DNA of 64,000 bases from Verrucomicrobiota bacterium (GCA_947454705.1 CANGKZ010000014.1:1-64000); one strand, 5' to 3'. Positions 7,718 to 17,969 are shown, counted from the stretch's first letter. Translations and numbers: made by a program. Notes: generated from the letters alone by a model not told the origin.

Positions 7718-10700
7718 ATGGATGCCGCTGATTTTGCCGGGTTTGACACCGATGCAGCCCGCCAGTTTCTGGCTGAATTGCCGACGGAGGTGCGTCGCCG
7801 CGGAGAGCGGCTTGAGGCGGAGGGCGCCGTGGTGGAGATCACCTGCGATTCCCCGGGCGGCCTGTACGTCGCCGCGCTGAAAACTCCCGAGCCGGTGGAA
7901 ACCCGGCTGACCTTTGACGCAGAGACGCGTTCGTGGTGGGAAACCTGCACTTGTCCGGCAGGTGGCGGATGCGAGCACTCGGCGGCCGCGATGCGCCATT
8001 TGCTCGGCGAACACGGCTCGGTGGCGGTCCGAAATCTCAGCGCCGAGAAGCCCAAGGCTCGCAAGCTCACCCCGAACGCCTCGGGAACCTTTTCCGGCGG
8101 TCAGCTCATGCAGCTCGCGACGGCCGGGGCGGGACGGGTGCTCACCCGGACGGAATCGGAATTCGTCGCGAAGGTGGAGGATCGCTTCAGCCGGCTTTCT
8201 CAGAAACCGTTTTTGACCGGCGAGGATTTGCTGGAATTGGGCATCCGCTATCAGGGCCCGCACGCCTGGGAGAAGCTGGACCTCTGGCCCAGCCCGCCGC
8301 GTGCGATTCAGGAATTCTGGAACTACATCGCCCTCGCCGCCGAGGAACGCGAACTCAAGTACCCCGGGTTCATGAAGGCGATCACCTCGCTCGATGAACT
8401 CCGGGAAAAAGTCGCGGTCTGGCGGCGTGGTCGTGATGTCGAACGGTGGCGTCAGCTGCTGAATCATGTTCAACCCACCACCACCGCCGATTCCTCCGAA
8501 CCGGAAGGCGTGGAGCTTCGCATGCGTCTCACCGCAGAGGAAGTGCTGGTGGAGTACCGCAAGGCCGGCGCTCCGGACTGGGCGTTGATCAAGCCCGGGC
8601 GGTTCAAAGATTTTGATGAGAAGTCGGGCGACGACCTGGCCCCCGAGCTGGCTTTGCTTTGGCAGCCGCTCGCCCAGCGCGCCCGGTATGGATACGCCGT
8701 CAATCTGGTGTACCACGAGACCCAGACGCGGCGTTTGCTGAACCGATTGCTGCGCCTGCCGAGCCTCGCCCCGTACATCGTGGGGTCCGATGGCGAACCG
8801 CTTCAACGCCCGGAAGAACCGTTGCGATGGAACCTGGTGCCGGCTTCGGATGAGTCCGAGGACTACCTGTTTCGTCTGCAAAAGTCCGACGGCAGCCCGG
8901 CTCCCAAGCCGCTGATTATTCTTCCCGGCCGGCCCACGCTTCTCGTGACGCAAGATTCCGTATGGAGCAGCGCGCCGATTGAAGATCGTGCCGTGGATCC
9001 GACCGTGGAAACCCGCATTCCGGCACCGGCGCTGGAAACCGCCGCCGGGGTGCGATTCCTCCAACTGCACGGCGTTCCCCTGCCCCCGCGTCTCGCGGAT
9101 CGGGTGGAAACCGTGAAGCTCCGGCCGATGATCCGGGGCGAGCTCCGGACCATCGCGTTCGGCAACGATACGGAATACGCAGTGCTCGAAGTGGTTTCCG
9201 TTCGTGAGGACGGGACGATTCAAGAGCGATGGAACGGCACGGCCTGGGTTGAGGATGCCAACGCCCCGGCCCCCGGGGATCGATTGGTCACCTACGACCG
9301 GAGCGGACTCCAGGAAGCGGTGCGCCAGCTTGAGCCCTCGGGCTTCAAGTGGGATTTCGCGCGTCAACGCTGGCTCATGCGTGTGACCGCCAAGTTCCCG
9401 GACCTGTTCCTGAATTGGATCACCTCGCTTCCGCGCGAAGTGCAGCTCGAACTTCGCGGCGAACTCGGCTCGCTGAGCCAGGCGTCGATCGCCGGACAGA
9501 TCCGTCTGGAGCTGGAGCCCGCGGAATCGGGCGGGACCGATTGGTTCGATCTCAAAGTCATTCTCGACGTCGCCGACGCCCAACTCACCCAGGACGAGAT
9601 TCGCGCGCTCATGGATGCCCGCGGCAAATGGGTCCGACTCGGAACCAAGGGCTGGCGGAAACTCGAATTCAAACTCACCGAGGACGAGGACAACCAACTC
9701 GCCCGCATGGGAATCAATCCGCACGAACTTTCCGCGGAACCCCAGCGCATCCACGCCTTGCAGCTGGCCGATCCCGCGGCCGAGGCATTCCTCGGAAAGG
9801 AAATCTTCCGAGCCCTGCGGAATCGTGCAGAAGAAATCCGCGCCCGCGTCACGCCCGATGTTCCCAAGACGCTGCTGGCCGACCTGCGCCCGTATCAGCG
9901 CGATGGCTTTCACTTCCTGTGCTACCTCGCGGCGAATCGGTTTGGTGGAATCCTGGCCGACGACATGGGCCTTGGAAAAACCCTCCAAACCCTCGCCTGG
10001 ATCGCCTGGTTGCGCGCGTTGCCGTTCGATCAGCAGGGCGAAACGGTGTCCGCCCCGCCCACCGGCAAGCGCACCAAGAAATCCAAGGCCGCGGCCGCAG
10101 CTGCTGCGGATCCGGTCGAAACGCCGTTGCGCCGCCCGTTCCTCGTGGTCTGCCCGAAGTCGGTCACCGACAACTGGCGTGCCGAAGCCGCGCGGTTCAT
10201 TCCCGGATTGGAAGTCCGCGTGTGGCCCGCTGAAGAAGTGAAGCTCCTCGCGCTCCAGGCCGGCAGCGCGGAACTGCACGTCATCAACTACAACCAGCTC
10301 CGCATCATCGGCGAATCGCTTTCCAAGGTGCAGTTCCACGCGGTCATCCTCGACGAAGGACAGTACATCAAGAATCCCTCGAGCATCACCGCCCAGCTCG
10401 CCCGGGGATTGAATGCCGCCCACCGATTGATCCTCTCCGGCACGCCGATTGAAAACCGGCTCATGGATCTGTGGAGCCTGATGAGCTTCGCCATGCCCGG
10501 AATCCTTGGATCTCGCACGGAGTTCGCGCGGCTGTTCGATTCCAAGACCGATCCCCTGGCCCGACGCCGTCTGGCCGCGCGGGTGCGTCCGTTCCTGCTT
10601 CGCCGAACCAAGAGCCAGGTTGCCCGCGATCTGCCCGACCGCGTGGAAGAAGACCTCTTCTGCGAATTGGAAGGCGAACAAAAGGTGCTCTACCGCGCCG

Positions 10701-11353
10701 AGCTCAAGCGCGCGCAGTCGATGCTGCTCCGGGTCAACACCCCTGCGGCCCTCGCGAAACACCGGTTCAATTTCCTCACCTCGCTGCTGCGGCTGCGTCA
10801 GATCTGCTGCGACCCACGTCTGGTTCAGGCCGAGTCCAAGGCCGAATCCGCCAAGGTGGAGGCGTTGTTGGAGACGCTCGAACCCTTGATCGAAGAAGGT
10901 CAGAAGGTGCTCGTATTCTCCCAGTTCGTGGAAATGCTCGAACTGCTCCGCACCGCCATCACCGCGCGCGGGTGGCCGAATTCCTTCCTCGTCGGTGCCA
11001 CGGAAAACCGCGGCGATCTCGTCCGCGCATTCCAGGAACAGGAAGGCGCGTCGGTGTTCCTCATCTCGCTCAAGGCGGGCGGCTTCGGACTCAATCTCAC
11101 CGCGGCGAGCTATGTGATTCTCTTCGATCCCTGGTGGAATCCCGCCGTGGAAGCCCAGGCCATCGATCGAACCCATCGCATCGGCCAGACCCAAAAGGTC
11201 ATGGCGTATCGACTGCTCATCAAAAACAGCGTCGAGGAAAAGATCCGCGCCCTGCAGCGCACCAAGTCGAATCTTGCCAGCGATCTCCTCGGCGAAGAGA
11301 CCTTTTCGCAGGGGCTCACGCTGGAAGACTTCCAATTCCTGCTGGCGGATTGA
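7718..11353 (+). CDS. SWIM zinc-finger SNF2/DEAD-box helicase
   Basis: N-terminal CTCPAGGGCEHSAA (SWIM CxC..CxH); GGILADDMGLGKTLQTLAW (Walker A); ILDEGQYIKN; LSGTPIENRLMDLWSLM; DPWWNPAVEAQAIDRTHRIGQ. Confidence 0.95.
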   Translation: MDAADFAGFDTDAARQFLAELPTEVRRRGERLEAEGAVVEITCDSPGGLYVAALKTPEPVETRLTFDAETRSWWETCTCPAGGGCEHSAAAMRHLLGEHGSVAVRNLSAEKPKARKLTPNASGTFSGGQLMQLATAGAGRVLTRTESEFVAKVEDRFSRLSQKPFLTGEDLLELGIRYQGPHAWEKLDLWPSPPRAIQEFWNYIALAAEERELKYPGFMKAITSLDELREKVAVWRRGRDVERWRQLLNHVQPTTTADSSEPEGVELRMRLTAEEVLVEYRKAGAPDWALIKPGRFKDFDEKSGDDLAPELALLWQPLAQRARYGYAVNLVYHETQTRRLLNRLLRLPSLAPYIVGSDGEPLQRPEEPLRWNLVPASDESEDYLFRLQKSDGSPAPKPLIILPGRPTLLVTQDSVWSSAPIEDRAVDPTVETRIPAPALETAAGVRFLQLHGVPLPPRLADRVETVKLRPMIRGELRTIAFGNDTEYAVLEVVSVREDGTIQERWNGTAWVEDANAPAPGDRLVTYDRSGLQEAVRQLEPSGFKWDFARQRWLMRVTAKFPDLFLNWITSLPREVQLELRGELGSLSQASIAGQIRLELEPAESGGTDWFDLKVILDVADAQLTQDEIRALMDARGKWVRLGTKGWRKLEFKLTEDEDNQLARMGINPHELSAEPQRIHALQLADPAAEAFLGKEIFRALRNRAEEIRARVTPDVPKTLLADLRPYQRDGFHFLCYLAANRFGGILADDMGLGKTLQTLAWIAWLRALPFDQQGETVSAPPTGKRTKKSKAAAAAAADPVETPLRRPFLVVCPKSVTDNWRAEAARFIPGLEVRVWPAEEVKLLALQAGSAELHVINYNQLRIIGESLSKVQFHAVILDEGQYIKNPSSITAQLARGLNAAHRLILSGTPIENRLMDLWSLMSFAMPGILGSRTEFARLFDSKTDPLARRRLAARVRPFLLRRTKSQVARDLPDRVEEDLFCELEGEQKVLYRAELKRAQSMLLRVNTPAALAKHRFNFLTSLLRLRQICCDPRLVQAESKAESAKVEALLETLEPLIEEGQKVLVFSQFVEMLELLRTAITARGWPNSFLVGATENRGDLVRAFQEQEGASVFLISLKAGGFGLNLTAASYVILFDPWWNPAVEAQAIDRTHRIGQTQKVMAYRLLIKNSVEEKIRALQRTKSNLASDLLGEETFSQGLTLEDFQFLLAD

Positions 11354-11506
11354 TCGGATCCCACCCCGGTTGGGGGGTGTGCCATAAGGATTCTTTGAGG
11401 CGGTGAAACTCGGGGCTTGATTGGGCTAATGTTCCGGCCAATCTCGCTCTGTTCCCCATAGGTAGTTTCACAGGAGTAATCTCTCCCTTACTCGCATCCT
11501 CATCCC

Positions 11507-14500
11507 ATGTCATATCCATCCAATCCCCATTCCCGGTCGCGTTACGCGCTCGCGTTGATGCTGGCAGCCTCGGCTGCCCTGGCCTCGATCCAGGCCAAGA
11601 CCATTACCGTTACGACCACGAACAACGACAACCCTGCAGCGGGCAGCGTCTCGTTGAAGCAGGCCATCGCCCAGTTGGCCGATGGCGACGTAATCCAGTT
11701 CAACATTCCCGGAGCCGGACCCCACGTGATCGCCACCCCGTTGGGAGGCTACGCTCAGATCACGGCGAATAATGTGACCATCGATGGTTACTCCCAGCCC
11801 GGATCGAAGCCGAACAGCAACGGAATCCTCGGGGGCAACAATGCGGTGATCGACATCGTGCTCGATTCCACCGGAAACGAGTCCGGTCCGAGCGCTGATC
11901 CGGGTGCTCCGGATCAAGTCACCCGCCGTTCCACCCGCATGCTGATGTCGGGCTACGGCGACAGTGAAAACGCCATTCTGGGTGTGGTCGGCGGCGACGG
12001 ATTCAAGGTGCGCGGGTTGTCCTTCATTGGCCGCCCGACCGATGGGAGCACCGGGGATCCTGCGATCTACGCGATCGCCCTCGCCCAGGAAGCCAAGAAC
12101 GCCAAGGTGCAGGGCTGCTGGTTCGGATTGAAGCCCGGTGATCCGTACACCATGGAGAGCATCAAGCCGGTCACCGATGCGGTGGCGGCCTTCCGGTATC
12201 GCACCGGTGGCGATGTCTATTCCGGTGGGCTCACCGTGGGCACCGACGGTGACGGCACGGCCGACGTGCAGGAATTCAACGTCGTGGTCGGAACGCACAT
12301 CGCGCTCGCCATCGAAGCGCCCGATCTCCGCGTCTCCGGCAACTACATCAACGTGTTCCCGGACGGCGTGACCTTCGTGGACGTCGAAGCCATGAACGGA
12401 GTGTATCAGGCCGCCGGACGCAGCGGTGGTGATGCCAGCATCGAGTTCATGGAAAACGGCCGCGTGACCGACAACACCATCATCGGCACCAACGGCGACG
12501 GAAAGAGCGACGGCAACGAGCGCAACATCGTGGCCCATCCGTTCTACAGCCACGACATCGAGTTCTACAGCGCGGCGAACAACCTGGTGGTCGCCGGCAA
12601 CTACTTCGGTGTCGGAGTGGACGGCACCACCGCCCAGCCCGCCCTCACGGCCGTCACTCCGGATCTGATCTCCCTCCCCGGAGGCAACGCGTCGATTCGT
12701 GTTGGATCCAACGGAGACGGCGTCAGCGACGACATCGAGGGCAACGTGGTGTTCAATCAACCCGGTGGCCGCTTCGTGCAATCCGGCGTCACCACTCCAA
12801 TCACCGCACGTCGCAACCGTTTCGTGAACGCGGCCTTCGCCGGCTTCCCGTTTGCCGACGGCGCCGACAACCGTCCGTACGCCGACTACTACGCGTCGGC
12901 CATCGACAATCCCTCCAACGGAGTCGTGCCCACGATCACCTCGATCACCGACGGAATCCTGACTGGAACTCTTCCCGCGCCCAAGGCCGGCACCTACACG
13001 AAGAGCGTCGTGGACATCTACGTCGTCGATAAGAAGGCAGCCGACGCCGGGCTCAATCTGCCGGGCACCTATGCCGGTTCCTTTGCCGATGGCGGCACGG
13101 GCGACCAGGATTCCGCTGCCAACAAGTTCAAGGTGGACCTTCGCGGCCTGCCGATCGCACCGGGTGACTCGATTGCCCTTGCGGTCACCTACACCTCGGC
13201 CGCCGCGGGCACGCCGGGAACCAACTCCATCACCGGACCGCTCTCGCTGGCATCGGTGGCAAATCTCCCGGTCATCATTCCGGGCAGCGTCGAATCCATC
13301 GGCCTCACCCGCATCGTTCCCGACAAGCCGATCAACGTTCCCCAAAACGATTCGCTCGGAAACTGGGAGCCGTACGCCAGCGTCGTCGGCACCACGACCT
13401 TCGTGATCGAGGGCAACACCTTCGCGGATGGATATGATTCCACCTCGGATGGACGCCAGCGCTACGTGGTCGCGCTCCAGCCCGCGGACGGCAAGGCTGG
13501 CAAGACGGTCGAAGGCTTCTACAACGACGCCAAGCAGCCGTATGCCGGACCGGTCAACGCCTCGCGTCAGAACGGCAACCCCGGCCGTGTCGCCGGTGAC
13601 ACCCGCCCCGGGGCCACTCACTACATCGTCGGCGGCGAAGCCTCCCCGCACGTGTTCCTCGATCAATTCGGCTCCGACAATCGTTGGACGCTCGGTTTTG
13701 ATCGGTTGGTGGACGGCCGCTACGGCACGGTTCAAACCTTTGACCTGAACCTCAGCACGGTCACTCCGACCCCGCTCATGAAGGCGGCAGATTCCTCCAA
13801 CGGCCGTCTCAAATCTGGGACTGCTGCTGGCAACCAAATCTCCCGCTACGGCGGCGATGTCGTGGGCCTCGGCAACGGCAACTTCCTCTCCGTGGTGGAA
13901 GATCGCTCGCACGTGATCGCTCCGGTGGACGCGGTGATCGCCACGATCTTCGCCCCGGATGGCACGGTGGTGAAGGATTCGTTCGTCGTCGCCAACAGCG
14001 ACATCTGGGCCAACGTCGCCGCCTTCCAGGGCGGATTCGCCGTGCGCTGCAAACCGCAGGATGGATCGGCGGGCCGCGTCATCTACCTGTTCGACAATGC
14101 CGGCAATCCGAAGGGCGTGATCAACCAGACCTCGTCCGGAGCCAGCTTCGACGGCGGACGCGGCGATGGCACGCGCATCGCGGGCCACGTGAATTCGCCC
14201 TACATCTACCTCACCGGAAAAGTCACCGATGCCCAGGTGGTGAAGGTGGCCGTGTGGGATACGCGCGATCCGCAGCGGTCCGCGACCTTTGATGTCAGCG
14301 AGCCTGCGTTCGTCGGCAACAACGACCGCGCCAACCTCGCCGTGGACGCGTTGAACCGCGTGACGGTTTCTTGGGTTTCCAGCCCCGATGGGTACGAAGC
14401 CAACCAGGTGGCGGCCCGCGTGCTGGCCTTCAATGGCGACACAATGAAGTTCACCGCATTGACCCCGAGCTTCTTCCCGTTCGTGAACGCGGCGAAGACC

Positions 14501-14905
14501 GGCGGCATCCGCACCCTCCAGATGAGCGTCGCCATGACCACGCGTCAGATCTGCGTCGCCGCCAAGGGTGAGATCAACCTGCAGAACAAGCCCGCGCAGG
14601 GCGCCACGATCAACGCCTCGACGGGAGCCCCGTTGAAGGAGTTGAACTTCTACACCGTGTTCTCGCATCCCGCCCCTCAGGATGATCCAACGCCTGCAGT
14701 CGGCGGCGGCAGCAGCCTCACGGTCACCGCGACGAAGTCCGGGGCAAATCTGGTGCTGACCTGGACCGGAGGCAGCGGGCCGTTTGTTGTGCAGAAGAAG
14801 GCGGCAATCACCGATGCCTGGACGGACGCCACCTCCACATCGGATCGCACCTTCAGCATTCCAGCGTCGGCCGCAACCGGCTTCTACCGCGTGACGGCAC
14901 CCTGA
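11507..14905 (+). CDS. Giant secreted protein with CSLREA-like/parallel beta-helix N-terminal region
   Basis: Signal peptide; SLKQAIAQLADGDVIQFNIPGAGPHVI and NVTIDGYSQPGS resemble CSLREA-domain proteins; ends in the shared C-terminal module (GFYRVTAP). Confidence 0.8.
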   Translation: MSYPSNPHSRSRYALALMLAASAALASIQAKTITVTTTNNDNPAAGSVSLKQAIAQLADGDVIQFNIPGAGPHVIATPLGGYAQITANNVTIDGYSQPGSKPNSNGILGGNNAVIDIVLDSTGNESGPSADPGAPDQVTRRSTRMLMSGYGDSENAILGVVGGDGFKVRGLSFIGRPTDGSTGDPAIYAIALAQEAKNAKVQGCWFGLKPGDPYTMESIKPVTDAVAAFRYRTGGDVYSGGLTVGTDGDGTADVQEFNVVVGTHIALAIEAPDLRVSGNYINVFPDGVTFVDVEAMNGVYQAAGRSGGDASIEFMENGRVTDNTIIGTNGDGKSDGNERNIVAHPFYSHDIEFYSAANNLVVAGNYFGVGVDGTTAQPALTAVTPDLISLPGGNASIRVGSNGDGVSDDIEGNVVFNQPGGRFVQSGVTTPITARRNRFVNAAFAGFPFADGADNRPYADYYASAIDNPSNGVVPTITSITDGILTGTLPAPKAGTYTKSVVDIYVVDKKAADAGLNLPGTYAGSFADGGTGDQDSAANKFKVDLRGLPIAPGDSIALAVTYTSAAAGTPGTNSITGPLSLASVANLPVIIPGSVESIGLTRIVPDKPINVPQNDSLGNWEPYASVVGTTTFVIEGNTFADGYDSTSDGRQRYVVALQPADGKAGKTVEGFYNDAKQPYAGPVNASRQNGNPGRVAGDTRPGATHYIVGGEASPHVFLDQFGSDNRWTLGFDRLVDGRYGTVQTFDLNLSTVTPTPLMKAADSSNGRLKSGTAAGNQISRYGGDVVGLGNGNFLSVVEDRSHVIAPVDAVIATIFAPDGTVVKDSFVVANSDIWANVAAFQGGFAVRCKPQDGSAGRVIYLFDNAGNPKGVINQTSSGASFDGGRGDGTRIAGHVNSPYIYLTGKVTDAQVVKVAVWDTRDPQRSATFDVSEPAFVGNNDRANLAVDALNRVTVSWVSSPDGYEANQVAARVLAFNGDTMKFTALTPSFFPFVNAAKTGGIRTLQMSVAMTTRQICVAAKGEINLQNKPAQGATINASTGAPLKELNFYTVFSHPAPQDDPTPAVGGGSSLTVTATKSGANLVLTWTGGSGPFVVQKKAAITDAWTDATSTSDRTFSIPASAATGFYRVTAP

Positions 14906-14936
14906 GTCCCGATAACGCGATTCATCGGGTAAAAAC

Positions 14937-14970
14937 AAACGGGGCGGCTTTCAATGGCCGCCCCGTTTTT
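14937..14970. terminator. Rho-independent terminator
   Basis: aaacggggcggctttcaatggccgccccgttttt, strong GC stem plus T tract, between convergent genes. Confidence 0.88.
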
Positions 14971-15026
14971 CTTGGGTTGGGTCGCAACAGACGCACGTAC
15001 CTCTCGGGTACCCCGTTCGCGCAAAC

Positions 15027-17969
15027 TCAAACCACCGTTCGACCCGCCACGTAATAATCGGGAAGCCGGGCCGCCGAAGGAGTCCAGGCCCCTTTCAGAT
15101 CCGCAACGGGATCGCCCCAAACAAACTGCGGATTCCGCCACACAGTCCAGCGGAACGCCTCTCCTCCAACTCCCTCGGCCGCGAACTCCACCTCATGGGA
15201 TTCCGCGTCCGGTGCGGGAAGTGCGGCGACAGGCAGCGAGAACCAATGCCACTTACGATCTTCGGGCTCGCGCACTGCGTCGATCACCGCGTCCAGCACG
15301 AGGGTTCGATTGACGCGAACCTTAAACGCGCAAGCGCCGCTTTCCGGATTCGTCCACGCATCGGGATGAATCGCGATCGCGAATGTCAGGATTCCTTCGC
15401 CCCCCACGGGAAGCCTCCAAACGGCGCGGGCCGGGGCGCCCAGAAAAAGGGTTCGAGACGTGCGACCCGCGAGGGTGGCCGGTCCCGCGGAGACCGAACC
15501 GTGGCGTTCTGTGCGCAGGGTCGCCGAGGCCAGTTGGTCCACCATCGAAAACACCCGAAGTTCCGTGATATCCCGCCCCAACGCCGACTCCACCAGTTCA
15601 GCGGCCTGACCCAATCCGTGATTTCGCTGCTGTCGAGCCTCCCTGAGCATCCTGTGGGCTGCATCAAGCTCGTATTGAAGTCGGGCCAGCGGGGCCGCCG
15701 AAAATGCGCTCAACTCAGAATGCACCTGCCGATAGTCAAGCACCCCATCACGCATCGGTTTTACGGCATCGTCACGAGCACTCCCGGCCCCGGTTCGGAC
15801 CGCATCCCGTATCACCGTGACCAACCGCTCGGTCGCGTTTCCAGACTCAAGTTCATCGGCAAGACACGCGTTTTGCCACGCGAGTTTTTCCGCCGGGGGA
15901 TGCAGCAATTCCTGAATCACCGAAGGGATCATGTCCGTAGACCGAATCTCCCAGGCACTCGCGACGTACAACGGCACGGCGCGAAACTCAATCTGTGCCA
16001 CCGGAACCCCCTTTTGCATCGCCTCAAGCACGCAGGTTGAAGGAAACGTGACGAGAGCCGAGGCCTTCTCCAGCGCGGCTGAGAAAGAGCCGCCAATCGC
16101 CGGGCTGACGCCAATATCCTCTGCCAACTCAGCGGAGATCCGCCAGATGGGTTGAATGCCTGGAACCGTGTCAAAAAACGCCTTCAGGTCCCGCAGGGCA
16201 CGACGTGCCATGATCTGTTGTTCGGGATCGTGCCCGGCAGTGCGTGCGGTGGCGACGAGCACCCGCGGTGGCGCCCCCGCCTCGATGCATCGGGTCCTGG
16301 GGTAGGAGTCGAATCGCGGGAGCCCCACCAGATGGAGTCGGGGGCCGAGCCCCAAGGACGCCAGAATCCGGGCGGGATGGCGGCCAATGACGCAAAGGTG
16401 GTCCGCGATCAGGGGCTGAAGCATCGCGCCCTGCGGGCGGATGTGGCTCAGATTGTTCCAGACGTAAGACCACTCAAGAACTCCATCCATCACATAGATC
16501 ACGGGAATGCCCGCGCGACCGCACGCCGCCGCGGCCAATCGCCACTCCGGGGTCCACTCGCGACTCAGCAGCAACACATCCGGATGCGCCGCCACCAGGG
16601 AATCGATGGAAAGGCCCCTCGCGTCGATCCGGTCGGCGTCGATTTCCTCGAGCGCCCTCCCGAACAACTCGCGGTGCCGTTCCGGTTCATCGAGCAATGC
16701 CACGCGCAGACGACGCATGGCAGACGCACCGTTCGCCACCGCGGGAGCCGACGCCTGATCGGACTGAGCCGGTTCCCCTTCCCGAACCGCCACCACCACC
16801 CACCATTCGGCATCCTCTAATCCCCCGGCTTCGGATTCGTTCCCAGGAAAGCGCTCCAGCCGATCCTCCTGGGGGCGTTTCCAGGTTCCTCCCGCGTTCT
16901 GCCGGTAAACCTGCTCGATTCGAAAGAACCGCTTCAGTTCCCGGGACACCAGAGGCAGGTCATAAACATGAAGGTGCTGTGGAACGGGGTTGTTCCCCTG
17001 TTCGTCCAACCAGCGATTGGCGACAGAAACAATCAGCCGCCCCCCGGGCTTCAAGACGCGGTGAACCGCAGCCAGGAATTCCCCGGGATCCACCAGGGAT
17101 TCCAACGTATCAAAGGAGGTGACCAGATCGAATGAAGCCGGCGCGGCGAACTCAAGGCGTTCGAGTCCGTCCAACTCGGTAAACAGAAACCGGGTGCCGG
17201 AACCGGCGGGCGAGTAGTGACGCCGCGCGTAGTCCACGGCCTCCCGATCCCGGTCGACCCCGGTCACGCGGACCGGAAGATCACCGCGAAGAACCGCGGC
17301 GCCAGCCCCTCGGCCGCAACCGACATCCAGAACATCGCTTTCGGGAAGCACCCATTCCCGGGCCAGGGAATAACGTTGCACGGCGGCGTTGGCGCGGCGC
17401 CCGGTTTCGCGCAGCAGGTCCGGAAACCGCTGGGGCTGCCCCCGCCCGATGCGGCATGGATCAACCGCAGCCGCCGGGGCGTGAATCTTTTCATACAACA
17501 ACAGCGCAAATCCCTCCGGCGGCATGAGGATTCGAAGGCGCCGCGCGGTGGACGAATGACGCATGGGATGCAGCCTGCCATTGAGGGCAAGCACGCGATC
17601 ATCCCAATCCTTCTCGGTGCGTCCGAAGTCGAGCGGAACAACCAGTCCGATGAGATGCCCCGAAATGCGAACCGCCTCGGCGACCACCGAATCCAGCGAC
17701 CCGATTCCAAGAGACGAAACCGCTGGGCCCACCCAAACGGCAGGACAAGTTCCCGAAGCCCAGCGCGTCGGCGCAGGTTCGGAGGCTTCCTTCGGATGAA
17801 ACGCCGTTACTGGTACTGACTCCACGCCGTGACCGCGCAGACGCATCCGCGCCGCAAGGTTTTCGTCCGGGCAAATCCACACCAAGGCTGACGATCCGAG
17901 CACGGATTGGAACAGTCCGATGAGCTCGGAACTGCTGTCGGAATCGGAAGAAGGAGGAGAGGAATTCAC
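15027..17969 (-). CDS. Multidomain protein: class I SAM methyltransferase + glycosyltransferase-like domain + C-terminal beta-sandwich-like region
   Basis: LDVGCGRGAGAAVLRGDLPVRVTGVDRD and VLKPGGRLIVSVANRW (methyltransferase); VATARTAGHDPEQQ ... SALVTFPSTCVLEAMQKGVPVAQIEF (polysaccharide GT/CDP-glycerol transferase-like). GTG start. Confidence 0.8.
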   Translation of the reverse strand: MNSSPPSSDSDSSSELIGLFQSVLGSSALVWICPDENLAARMRLRGHGVESVPVTAFHPKEASEPAPTRWASGTCPAVWVGPAVSSLGIGSLDSVVAEAVRISGHLIGLVVPLDFGRTEKDWDDRVLALNGRLHPMRHSSTARRLRILMPPEGFALLLYEKIHAPAAAVDPCRIGRGQPQRFPDLLRETGRRANAAVQRYSLAREWVLPESDVLDVGCGRGAGAAVLRGDLPVRVTGVDRDREAVDYARRHYSPAGSGTRFLFTELDGLERLEFAAPASFDLVTSFDTLESLVDPGEFLAAVHRVLKPGGRLIVSVANRWLDEQGNNPVPQHLHVYDLPLVSRELKRFFRIEQVYRQNAGGTWKRPQEDRLERFPGNESEAGGLEDAEWWVVVAVREGEPAQSDQASAPAVANGASAMRRLRVALLDEPERHRELFGRALEEIDADRIDARGLSIDSLVAAHPDVLLLSREWTPEWRLAAAACGRAGIPVIYVMDGVLEWSYVWNNLSHIRPQGAMLQPLIADHLCVIGRHPARILASLGLGPRLHLVGLPRFDSYPRTRCIEAGAPPRVLVATARTAGHDPEQQIMARRALRDLKAFFDTVPGIQPIWRISAELAEDIGVSPAIGGSFSAALEKASALVTFPSTCVLEAMQKGVPVAQIEFRAVPLYVASAWEIRSTDMIPSVIQELLHPPAEKLAWQNACLADELESGNATERLVTVIRDAVRTGAGSARDDAVKPMRDGVLDYRQVHSELSAFSAAPLARLQYELDAAHRMLREARQQRNHGLGQAAELVESALGRDITELRVFSMVDQLASATLRTERHGSVSAGPATLAGRTSRTLFLGAPARAVWRLPVGGEGILTFAIAIHPDAWTNPESGACAFKVRVNRTLVLDAVIDAVREPEDRKWHWFSLPVAALPAPDAESHEVEFAAEGVGGEAFRWTVWRNPQFVWGDPVADLKGAWTPSAARLPDYYVAGRTVV

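Noticed and set aside
7709-11335. 1208-aa ORF antisense to the SNF2 helicase
   Set aside because: Mirror of a well-supported gene. GC-rich third positions suppress stops on the opposite strand; product shows no family motifs.
11510-14938. 1142-aa antisense ORF over the beta-helix protein
   Set aside because: Same GC-driven shadow ORF effect; low-complexity H/R/G/V-rich translation.
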